A DNA stretch of 60,175 bases, from contig JAUQWQ010000150.1 in the NCBI GenBank assembly GCA_030835085.1, forward strand, positions 1 through 60,175, in the 5' to 3' direction. This document shows, in pieces, positions 43,544 through 50,993 of the stretch. This stretch comes from Ignavibacteria bacterium (GTDB lineage Bacteria > Bacteroidota > Ignavibacteria > Tepidaquicellales > OLB5). The notes under the pieces are model-generated. The model ran no database searches, was not told the origin of the DNA, and worked only from the letters and a program-made list of their open reading frames with translations. The first letter of the stretch is position 1. Each line of letters begins with the position of its first letter. Position numbers and translations under genes: made by a program.

Positions 43544-45424
43544 TTATTTAAAATTCAACAGCCTTAAACTGTTTATGATTACTAAAATTGTAACGCCTAC
43601 ATCAGCAAAGATAGCCATTACTAGGTTGCTTAATCCCATTACTGCTAGCACGATAAATAAAAATTTTGTACAAATTGCAAAAATAGTGTTAATTTTGATG
43701 GTTTTTATAGTCTTCCTGCTTAACCGTATTAAAAATGGAATTAAATTGAGGTTATCATTCATTAAAGCTATATCTGCTGTTTCTATGGCAATATCCGAAC
43801 CGGCTGAACCCATTGCTATCCCTATATTGGCAAGTGCAAGCGCAGGTGCGTCGTTTACACCATCACCTACCATAGCCACATTTCCATACTGGTTGATAAG
43901 TTTACTTATCTCATTTGATTTCCCTTCCGGTAGTAACTGGCTCCTTAAGTCAGAAATTCCCACTGATGAGCCGACAAAGTTAGCTGCCTTATCATTGTCG
44001 CCTGTCATCATTACCGGTACTACTTTCAGTGCTTTAATTTCATCTATTGCATTCTTACTGTCACTCTTAATTTCGTCCGAGACTGCAATAATGCCCTCTA
44101 CAGTATTATCATTACTTAATACAAGGGCAGTTTTTCCCTGTTCCTGCAGTCTTTCCACTACTTTAACAATGTCCTGCTTTACAGTATGCTCTTCAGCTAC
44201 AAACTTCAGACTTCCCAATACATGGTGAGCATCTGAACAGACAATGCAATCTCCTTTAACGCCTTTTCCTAAAACAGCCTCAAAATTTTTAACCTTATGA
44301 AAATCAATGTTCTCTTCATTTGCTTTTTCAATAATACTATGAGCAATGGGATGCTCTGAAAAGACCTCAAAACCAGCAGCACAAGCAATTAATTCTTTTT
44401 TTGAAAAACCATTAAGCGGAATGATGTCACTTACAATAGGTTTTCCATATGTAATAGTTCTTGTTTTATCCAGGGCAATTGCCTTAATTTTTCCTATATC
44501 TTCAAGATACTTCCCACCTTTAACTAATATTCCTTTGGAGGAAGCATTCCCAATCGCAGAATAAATTGAAACAGGGGTTGAAATAACCAAAGCGCAGGGG
44601 CAGGAAATAACCAACAGAGTCAAACTCATTAACAACCACTCATTAAAATTACCGCTAAAGATTATGACTGGAATTAGAATCAATAACGCAGCTATAACCA
44701 ATATTGTTGGGGTATAATAAGATGAAAACGTATTTATAAATCTTTGTGTATCAGACCTGGCTTTTGAAGCTTGGAATGTAAGCTCGATTATTTTCGATAA
44801 GGTAGAGTCTTTGGATACCTTAGTTACTTCTATTTCAATATACCCCTGTTTATTAATTGTGCCTGCGAATACGGTATCATCAACGCGTTTATCAACCGGA
44901 ATAGGTTCGCCTGTAATCATAGATTCATCAATAAATGAAGTGCCCTCAGTAACTTTACCATCAAGAGGAATCTGATCACCTGGCTTAATAATAACTATTT
45001 CTCCTACGGTAACTTCCTGAATCGGCCTATCACCTTTGGATTTTATATTGGCGGTTTTAGGTGAGTTATCTATTAAAGACTGAATAGCGGATTTACTTTT
45101 TACAATCCCATATCTTTCCATGTATTCACCTAATGTAAAGAGTATAATTACTATAGCAGCCTCAGGATATTGTTTTAAAAAAAACGCACCGCATATTGCG
45201 ATAAACATGAGTGTATTAATGCTGCGAAAATTAAATTTGACTAAATTCCTGATTCCGCTCCAAATCGTTCTGTAACCAATCGCGATGCTGATTAATCCAA
45301 ATAATGCAGCTTCAAAAGTATTATTAAAATGAAAATCCAATAGAGACATTATCTCAAAAATCAGAACAAAGAATAATGCTACTAACAAATATTTAAATTT
45401 CTTATCTTTTATTAATTCTTTCAT
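43544..45424 (-). CDS. P1B-type heavy-metal ATPase with altered DKTGT motif
   Basis: A 626-residue P-type ATPase from the ATG at 45424; a TTG 33 bases upstream is less likely. It lacks an N-terminal metal-binding domain. Helix 6 has SCPCAL. The end ADVGVTILVIINSLRLL fits Zn/Cd/Pb pumps (P1B-2). The TGEP, SEHPIA and VGDGVNDAPAL motifs are intact. The catalytic phosphorylation motif is DKTRTIT instead of DKTGTLT: the codon at 44459-44461 reads AGA where GGA is expected, a single-base difference. This could inactivate the enzyme, be a sequencing error, or be real. It is part of the minus-strand metal operon. Confidence 0.9.
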   Translation of the reverse strand: MKELIKDKKFKYLLVALFFVLIFEIMSLLDFHFNNTFEAALFGLISIAIGYRTIWSGIRNLVKFNFRSINTLMFIAICGAFFLKQYPEAAIVIILFTLGEYMERYGIVKSKSAIQSLIDNSPKTANIKSKGDRPIQEVTVGEIVIIKPGDQIPLDGKVTEGTSFIDESMITGEPIPVDKRVDDTVFAGTINKQGYIEIEVTKVSKDSTLSKIIELTFQASKARSDTQRFINTFSSYYTPTILVIAALLILIPVIIFSGNFNEWLLMSLTLLVISCPCALVISTPVSIYSAIGNASSKGILVKGGKYLEDIGKIKAIALDKTRTITYGKPIVSDIIPLNGFSKKELIACAAGFEVFSEHPIAHSIIEKANEENIDFHKVKNFEAVLGKGVKGDCIVCSDAHHVLGSLKFVAEEHTVKQDIVKVVERLQEQGKTALVLSNDNTVEGIIAVSDEIKSDSKNAIDEIKALKVVPVMMTGDNDKAANFVGSSVGISDLRSQLLPEGKSNEISKLINQYGNVAMVGDGVNDAPALALANIGIAMGSAGSDIAIETADIALMNDNLNLIPFLIRLSRKTIKTIKINTIFAICTKFLFIVLAVMGLSNLVMAIFADVGVTILVIINSLRLLNFK

Positions 45425-45644
45425 ATTCAATAAAATAAACCTGATTTTTAAAAACAATTTTTATTCTAAGCTTAGACAGAATACTATTTTCTACATCAGT
45501 TCACTGGTCAACAGATTTATCGTCTATACTATGAAGGTGATCCTGAATTTTGGTGCTTCGTTATAATTCTTTAAAAAAGAAAACTGATAATATTAGAATT
45601 AGCATTGTAAAAATGATCTTATATTTTTTTCAAAATATTTAAAA

Positions 45645-45953
45645 TTAAATTATAAGATATTTCTCAATATCCTCAACAATAATAATGCCATCACCCTGGT
45701 TTCCGGTATGAGCATGAGATTTAATCATGTTTATAAAATTATCTGCCTTTTCGTTTTCGCAAACAACACTAATAACCGCAATCTTAGAAACACTTTCGCC
45801 AAGTTCAGAAGAGAAATTACTGTGCAAAGTATCCAGGTACTTCAAAGCGCCTACCTCGTCAATAACACACACATACTCTGCCCCTTCTTCTTTAAGGCTG
45901 TCTAAAATATCACGCACTTTAAAAGATTTCACAAATGCTTTTATTAATTTCAT
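45645..45953 (-). CDS. PII-like signal-transduction protein
   Basis: A 102-residue protein with the beta-alpha-beta ferredoxin-like pattern of the PII (GlnB) superfamily: MKLIKAFVKSFKVRDILDSL, then KIAVISVVCENEKADNFINM and the C-terminal TGNQGDGIIIVEDIEKYL, where the GDG(I/K)I loop is the typical PII signature. The T-loop differs from GlnB/GlnK and no uridylylated tyrosine context is obvious. Divergent PII proteins of the non-GlnB/K kind are known beside heavy-metal RND pumps, where they may sense or regulate efflux. It lies between the P-type ATPase and the DUF302-like gene. Confidence 0.8.
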   Translation of the reverse strand: MKLIKAFVKSFKVRDILDSLKEEGAEYVCVIDEVGALKYLDTLHSNFSSELGESVSKIAVISVVCENEKADNFINMIKSHAHTGNQGDGIIIVEDIEKYLII

Positions 45954-45993
45954 ATAATTATTTCTTAATATTATTAAAAGATTGGTTCAATTT

Positions 45994-46380
45994 TTATAGT
46001 TTAGCCAGAATCTTTTTCAATTTATTTGAAACTGCTGAAGATGCGATAATTAAGTCCTTGTCACTAAATATCCTCATTGCAATAGAATAGTTCACAACAC
46101 AAATACGAATTTGATTGTTTTTTAATTCACGGATAACGATACTAAATGGAAGCATCAATCCAATATCTTTATCAACTAGTAAAGCTTTATAAGTAATTAA
46201 CGGATTATATATATTGATAATTTTATAATTCCCAATTTCTACTTCCAATTTCTTATTTAAAATGTCTCTTAAATCCAACTCTCTCAATACTATGAAATCC
46301 TCATTTATTAATTCTCTTTTTAACTTAATTAGTGTTTCTTTAAAAGAGGTACTAACGAACTTTGATAAAGTGTATTTCAT
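45994..46380 (-). CDS. DUF302-like protein
   Basis: A 128-residue protein with a DUF302-like layout: FKETLIKLKRELINEDFIVL, then YKIINIYNPLITYKALLVDK and DIGLMLPFSIVIREL. The usual Cys in the CNP motif is replaced (YNP here). DUF302 proteins form small alpha-beta dimers of unclear function and are often found with metal or envelope genes. It sits 28 bases after the RND pump and before the PII-like gene, and is likely co-transcribed. The family call is moderate. Confidence 0.65.
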   Translation of the reverse strand: MKYTLSKFVSTSFKETLIKLKRELINEDFIVLRELDLRDILNKKLEVEIGNYKIINIYNPLITYKALLVDKDIGLMLPFSIVIRELKNNQIRICVVNYSIAMRIFSDKDLIIASSAVSNKLKKILAKL

Positions 46381-46408
46381 ATTAAATATTTCGATAACTA
46401 TATTTTTT

Positions 46409-49400
46409 TCATCTTTTTAGATCATATTTAGGATTTACGTGTTTATTAAATATTCCGTAAAGCACGGGTAAAACTATTAGAGTAAGCAAAGTGGATGAAA
46501 TTATTCCGCCTATCACAACTGTTGCAAGCGGTCTCTGAACTTCAGCGCCTGCTCCGTGCGAAATTGCCATTGGTATAAAACCTAATGAAGCAACAAGGGC
46601 AGTCATCAATATTGGTCTTAACCTGGCTGATGTTCCCGTAAGAATACGGTCATGTACATTACTTATCCCTTCTTCTTCAAGCCGGTTAAAATAAGCTATC
46701 ATTACAATTCCGTTGAGTACCGCAACGCCAAACAATGCAATAAACCCAACACCGGCAGAAATACTGAATGGCATATCTCTTATAAGCAGAGAAATAATAC
46801 CACCCACAATTGCAAACGGAATACCGGAAAATACCAGCAACCCCTGCTTAATGGAATTGAATGCAACAAACAATAGTGCAAAAATAAAGAGCAGCGCTAC
46901 CGGTACTGCAATAAGCAGCCTGTTAGAAGCGCTTTCAAGATTTTTAAATTGTCCGCCATATTCTATAATGTATCCAGGCGGCATTTTGATATTTGAACTG
47001 ATCTTGCTTTTTAACTCTTCTACAAAACTTCCAATATCTCTGCCTCTTACATTACCCTGTATGACGATCCTTCTTTTCCCGTTATCCCTTGTTATTTCCG
47101 CGGGTCCCTCTTTTACTTCAATATCTGCAAGCTCTGAAAGCGGAATTTTAATTCCAGAAGGCGCCGCAACAAGAATATTCCTGATGGAATTCATATCCCT
47201 TTTATATTCATCATCATACCTTATCATAATATCAAATTTCCTGTCGCCCTCAAATATCACACCCGCTGATTTACCCGCCATTGAAGTTTCTATAACATCG
47301 TTAACATCATCAACATTAATGCCGTATAAAGCAATTTTATTCCTGTTTATTTTAATTTGCAGCTGCGGCAATCCTTCTAACTGCTGAACAGAAATGTCTT
47401 CTGCGCCGCTTATAGTTGACATTACTTTTGAAACTTCGTTGCCATGTTTAGTTAATACGCTTAGATCATCACCGAAGATCTTTACCGCGATATCACCCCG
47501 TGCGCCGGATATCAACTCATTGAATTTCAGTTCAATTGGCTGTGTAAAAGATAAACCTACACCGGGAACTGCGAGTAATTCTTTTTGAATCTTTTCTACA
47601 AGTTCTTCTTTGGTTTTGGCTGTTGTCCATTCTTCAATTGGTTTAAGTATTACAAATACATCGCTTATTTCAGGACCCATTGGATCAGTAGCAAGCTCAG
47701 GTGCACCTGTTCTGGTAACAATGGTTTTAACTTCAGGGAATTTAGCTTTTAAGATCTGCTCGCATTTTGTTCCTATATTAACTGACTCAGTTAAAGAAAC
47801 TCCCGGTAATCTTACTATCTGAAATGCAAGATCGCCTTCATCCAGCTTAGGTATAAATTCGGAACCCAGCTTTGTGAAAGCAAAAAGACTTATGATCAGC
47901 ATTAAAACAGCAGCAGATAAAACTACTAACTTATTTTTTAAAGAAAATTCAAGTACAGGCTGATAAAGTTTTTTGATAAAATTAATTATTTTATCAGCGA
48001 TATTTTCTTTTTCGCTTAAATTCCTTTTTAAGATAAGCGAACACATCATTGGAACATATGTAAGTGATAAAAGCAGAGCACCCACCAGCGCGAAGCCGAC
48101 TGTAAACGCCATTGGTTTAAACATTTTACCTTCAATGCCGCCTAATGCAAAAATTGGCAGGTAAACAATCAAAATAATAAGAACCCCGAAAATTGCTGAT
48201 TTAATAATACCGGATGAAGCGTTAAACACAGTTTCATTTAATTCAGACCTCTCAATGGGTTTTTTATTTAAATGTATCTTTGAAGCAACTGCAACAATTA
48301 CCGATTCAACAATTATCACCGCGCCATCAACTATCAGCCCAAAATCAATTGCTCCCAATGACATTAAATTACCGGATACTTTGAATATATTCATCATTAT
48401 CAGCGCAAATAACATTGCAAGCGGAATTACCGATGCAACTATGAATCCGGCGCGCAAATTGCCTAATAAAAGGAATAAAACTAAAATGACGATCACTCCG
48501 CCTTCAATTAAGTTTTTTTCTACGGTTGCAATAGTTTTATTAACAAGATCTTCACGGTTATAGTATTCATCAATTGTAATTCCTTCCGGTAAAGAAGGTT
48601 TTATATCTTCAATTTTTTCATGAACTCTCCCGGCTACTTCCCTTGAGTTTGCGCCTTTTAACATCATCACAATACCTGTTACTACTTCGCCATTCCCGTC
48701 CTGTGTAACTGCTCCTACTCTTAACCCCTCGCCATATTCAACTTCAGCCAATTGTTTCAAATATACTGGCGTACCGTGGTCGGATTTTACAACAATATTT
48801 TTGAGATCCTCCATGCTTTCGATAAGACCGATCCCTCTGATAGAATACTGGTCGGATTGTTTTTCTATAAAACCACCGCCTACATTACTGTTATTATTTA
48901 TAACAGCGTCATAAACTTCTCTTAGAGTGATATTGAAATTAGTTAAAGCGTTAGGGTTAATGTGTACATGATATTGTTTTTCAAAACCGCCAAAACTGTT
49001 TATTTCAGCAACTCCATCAGTACCAAGTAACTGCCGTTTAACTATCCAGTCCTGTATTTCCCTCAATTCGGAATTATTATAAGTGGTATCTTTCGGGTCT
49101 ATTGGTCTTACAACATACTGATATATTTCACCCAGTCCCGTGCTTACCGGCGCCATTTCGGGTTTACCTAAACCTTCCGGTATGTTTTCTTCGGCATCCT
49201 TTAGTTTTTGAAAAACCTGGTTCCTTGCAAAGTAAATATCCACTTTATCATCAAACACAATGGTTACCACAGATATACCGAATTTGGAAATTGAACGCAT
49301 TTCAATGACATCCGGAATACTCTTCATGGAAATTTCGATCGGGTATGAAATGAATCTTTCTATTTCAGAAGCCGAAAGTGTGGGGCTTGAAGTAATTACC

Positions 49401-49543
49401 TGTATCTGGTTATTTGTAATATCAGGTACGGCGTCAATAGGCAATTGTATTGCAGAGTAAATTCCGGCTAAGATCAAAATAAGGATACAAAAACCCACAA
49501 CCATTTTCTGCTTTATGGAAAAAGCTATAATTTTATCTATCAT
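46409..49543 (-). CDS. czcA: CzcA-type heavy-metal RND efflux pump
   Basis: A 1044-residue RND transporter with twelve predicted membrane helices and two large periplasmic loops. Helix 4 reads AIDFGLIVDGAVIIVES, with D400, D406 and E413 forming the proton-relay set typical of CzcA/Zn-Co-Ni-Cd pumps rather than CusA. Other landmarks are LPIDAVPDITNNQIQVITSS, GLGEIYQYV and the C-terminal FIPMAISHGAGAEVQRPLAT. It would export divalent metal through the adaptor and the TolC-type channel of this operon. It starts the minus-strand operon, downstream of the small gene at 49619. Confidence 0.93.
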   Translation of the reverse strand: MIDKIIAFSIKQKMVVGFCILILILAGIYSAIQLPIDAVPDITNNQIQVITSSPTLSASEIERFISYPIEISMKSIPDVIEMRSISKFGISVVTIVFDDKVDIYFARNQVFQKLKDAEENIPEGLGKPEMAPVSTGLGEIYQYVVRPIDPKDTTYNNSELREIQDWIVKRQLLGTDGVAEINSFGGFEKQYHVHINPNALTNFNITLREVYDAVINNNSNVGGGFIEKQSDQYSIRGIGLIESMEDLKNIVVKSDHGTPVYLKQLAEVEYGEGLRVGAVTQDGNGEVVTGIVMMLKGANSREVAGRVHEKIEDIKPSLPEGITIDEYYNREDLVNKTIATVEKNLIEGGVIVILVLFLLLGNLRAGFIVASVIPLAMLFALIMMNIFKVSGNLMSLGAIDFGLIVDGAVIIVESVIVAVASKIHLNKKPIERSELNETVFNASSGIIKSAIFGVLIILIVYLPIFALGGIEGKMFKPMAFTVGFALVGALLLSLTYVPMMCSLILKRNLSEKENIADKIINFIKKLYQPVLEFSLKNKLVVLSAAVLMLIISLFAFTKLGSEFIPKLDEGDLAFQIVRLPGVSLTESVNIGTKCEQILKAKFPEVKTIVTRTGAPELATDPMGPEISDVFVILKPIEEWTTAKTKEELVEKIQKELLAVPGVGLSFTQPIELKFNELISGARGDIAVKIFGDDLSVLTKHGNEVSKVMSTISGAEDISVQQLEGLPQLQIKINRNKIALYGINVDDVNDVIETSMAGKSAGVIFEGDRKFDIMIRYDDEYKRDMNSIRNILVAAPSGIKIPLSELADIEVKEGPAEITRDNGKRRIVIQGNVRGRDIGSFVEELKSKISSNIKMPPGYIIEYGGQFKNLESASNRLLIAVPVALLFIFALLFVAFNSIKQGLLVFSGIPFAIVGGIISLLIRDMPFSISAGVGFIALFGVAVLNGIVMIAYFNRLEEEGISNVHDRILTGTSARLRPILMTALVASLGFIPMAISHGAGAEVQRPLATVVIGGIISSTLLTLIVLPVLYGIFNKHVNPKYDLKR

Positions 49544-49618
49544 AAACTAATTTAAATAAATATAAGCACTGCGCATTTATTGAGCGCACTATGAATAAAT
49601 ATGAAATATTAAATTAGG

Positions 49619-49939
49619 TTATGCTTTTGGAGGCGGTGATGTTGGTTTATATGATAAGAGGAAAATATTGGAATGATCAATTAGTTCAAGATCGATAGAA
49701 GTATTATTAATAACCGAAAGTTGAATTGTAGAAATTGATACAATGGTATTACAGCAAAGGCAGTTGCAAAGCGGTGAACAGAGATCGTGGTGGTCATCTG
49801 TATGTTGTTCTTCTACATGTACAATTCCTTCGGTCTGGCAAAAATCAACCGCATGTATATCATTACATGGTTTCAGAGCCAGAAACAGCACATAGATCAG
49901 TAAAAATGCAGTTAAGAATTTATGTAGTTTCAAAAACAT
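49619..49939 (-). CDS. Small Cys/His-rich exported protein of the metal island
   Basis: A 106-residue protein from the ATG at 49939. A TTG at 49945 is the only longer option. It has a signal segment (FLKLHKFLTAFLLIYVLFLA), then a His/Cys-rich part: EEQHTDDHHDLCSPLCNCLC (about 45-64), a likely metal-binding motif. Similar small proteins occur next to Cus/Czc genes in Bacteroidota. It reads away from the divergent gene at 50085. A TATATTTG box overlaps the start, so the transcript may have almost no leader. Confidence 0.7.
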   Translation of the reverse strand: MFLKLHKFLTAFLLIYVLFLALKPCNDIHAVDFCQTEGIVHVEEQHTDDHHDLCSPLCNCLCCNTIVSISTIQLSVINNTSIDLELIDHSNIFLLSYKPTSPPPKA

Positions 49940-50052
49940 GGACAAATATAGGTTGTATTATAAAATTAATCAAGTGATTTGCGAAAATCCTCAATTCTAA
50001 TCATTTTTTGGTATTTTATAAAGATCATTGTTGTATGTTATTACAGTATTTT

Positions 50053-50066
50053 ATGATAATTGTCAT
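50053..50066. promoter_or_regulatory. Candidate palindromic operator between the divergent metal genes
   Basis: ATGATAATTGTCAT is a 14-base near-palindrome (two mismatched positions) in the divergent promoter region, reminiscent of Fur/Zur/PerR-like operators with TGATAAT half-sites. No regulator gene is in the window, so the assignment is tentative. Confidence 0.35.
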
Positions 50067-50084
50067 TCTTTTTAATGATAAAGT

Positions 50085-50510
50085 GTGTTAAATTTGTATA
50101 GAGTGAATAAGAAATTCAGAAATATTATCAGCATATTTACTGCATTAATAATGCTTGCCGGAGGTAATTTTGTTTTTGCGCTGGCGCATGTTGATTGTTT
50201 TATCAGCTCACATGGTCATATTACCTGTGAAATGGAATGCTGTCAGGAAAATCCATGCCTTGAAGAAGATGAAGATGGGATTGTAGTTATAGCTGATGAA
50301 TCTGATTCATGCTGCAAAACGCATATCGATCAGGCAATGGAGCAGGATGTTACTCTTCCTATAATATCACTCAATACAGAACTTTCCAAAACAATTTTTT
50401 CTGATATTTATGAGGCAGCAAATACAACTGACCCAAAAGGTTTTGTTTCAATTATACACAAACAAAAAACTACAAATATTCTCCTTATAACTTCAGTTCT
50501 CCGTATTTAA
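50085..50510 (+). CDS. Cys-rich exported protein of the metal island
   Basis: A 141-residue protein from a GTG at 50085; a second GTG at 50103 would remove six residues and fit a nearby TAnnTTTG box. A signal segment (FRNIISIFTALIMLAGGNFV) is followed by a Cys/His-rich part: ALAHVDCFISSHGHITCEME, CCQENPC and DSCCKTHI. No family was recognised. The four CC/C motifs suggest metal binding in the periplasm. It heads the plus-strand half of the metal island, 86 bases before the YHS-like gene. Confidence 0.65.
   Translation: MLNLYRVNKKFRNIISIFTALIMLAGGNFVFALAHVDCFISSHGHITCEMECCQENPCLEEDEDGIVVIADESDSCCKTHIDQAMEQDVTLPIISLNTELSKTIFSDIYEAANTTDPKGFVSIIHKQKTTNILLITSVLRI
50089..50096 (+). promoter_or_regulatory. 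Candidate TAnnTTTG -7 box at the start of the Cys-rich gene
   Basis: TAAATTTG, placed so that transcription would begin close to the GTG at 50103, implying a leaderless message or that 50103 is the real start. Confidence 0.35.
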
Positions 50511-50596
50511 TATTCCTCCTGTTTTAAATTTCAAGCAAAAACCAATGCCTGCATTTTTGCAGGGTATTCTATAAATAATTTTTTAAATAAAATAAT

Positions 50597-50980
50597 ATGA
50601 AATTATACTTCATCCTATCCGTAATTGTATTTATTGCAGCTTTAACTAATCCGGAATATTCATATTCTGAATACAGTGGTATATACGCAGATACCACACT
50701 AAAATGTCCCGTAACAGGTGATGAAATAACAGGTGAACATGTTTCTTTCAGGTATATTGATAAAGATGTAAAATTCTGCAACGATGGCTGCGCAATGGCA
50801 TATAAAAAAGATCCGGCCAAATACAGTGAACACGTAAAATGTATGCCATGCAATGAAGATGATGCAAATCATAATATAAATACAACACATAACGGAGTTA
50901 AGTATTATTTCTGCGGTAACGGATGCAAGGGTAAGTTTGATAAGGATCCCGAAGCATACATTCAGCAATTTTCGAAATAA
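50597..50980 (+). CDS. Exported protein with two YHS/TRASH-like metal-binding motifs
   Basis: A 127-residue protein with a signal peptide (MKLYFILSVIVFIAALTNP). It contains two tandem TRASH/YHS-like segments: CPVTGDEITGEHVSFRYIDK, then VKFCNDGCAMAYKKDPAKYS, and CMPCNEDD, then NGVKYYFCGNGCKGKFDKDP. Each has a CxxC-like pair plus the FCNDGC or FCGNGC core. Such domains bind heavy metals or copper in trafficking and sensing proteins. Between the Cys-rich protein and a TonB receptor (13 bases before the latter), it may receive metal from the surface or sequester it. Confidence 0.85.
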   Translation: MKLYFILSVIVFIAALTNPEYSYSEYSGIYADTTLKCPVTGDEITGEHVSFRYIDKDVKFCNDGCAMAYKKDPAKYSEHVKCMPCNEDDANHNINTTHNGVKYYFCGNGCKGKFDKDPEAYIQQFSK

Positions 50981-50993
50981 ATAAAAGTTTAAA

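Noticed and set aside
43485-44228. Long plus-strand frame opposite the P-type ATPase
   Set aside because: The ATPase on the minus strand has all family motifs; the frame on the other strand is a shadow.
45458-45644. Possible relict coding sequence between the ATPase and the PII-like gene
   Set aside because: Minus-strand translation gives short broken frames with stops and no clear homology, so it is left as plain intergenic DNA.
46713-47387. Long plus-strand frame opposite the RND pump
   Set aside because: Shadow of the CzcA-type gene.
46409-49543. CusA (copper/silver) assignment of the RND pump
   Set aside because: Helix 4 has the D...D...E set of Zn/Co/Cd-type pumps rather than the CusA pattern, so CzcA-like is preferred.
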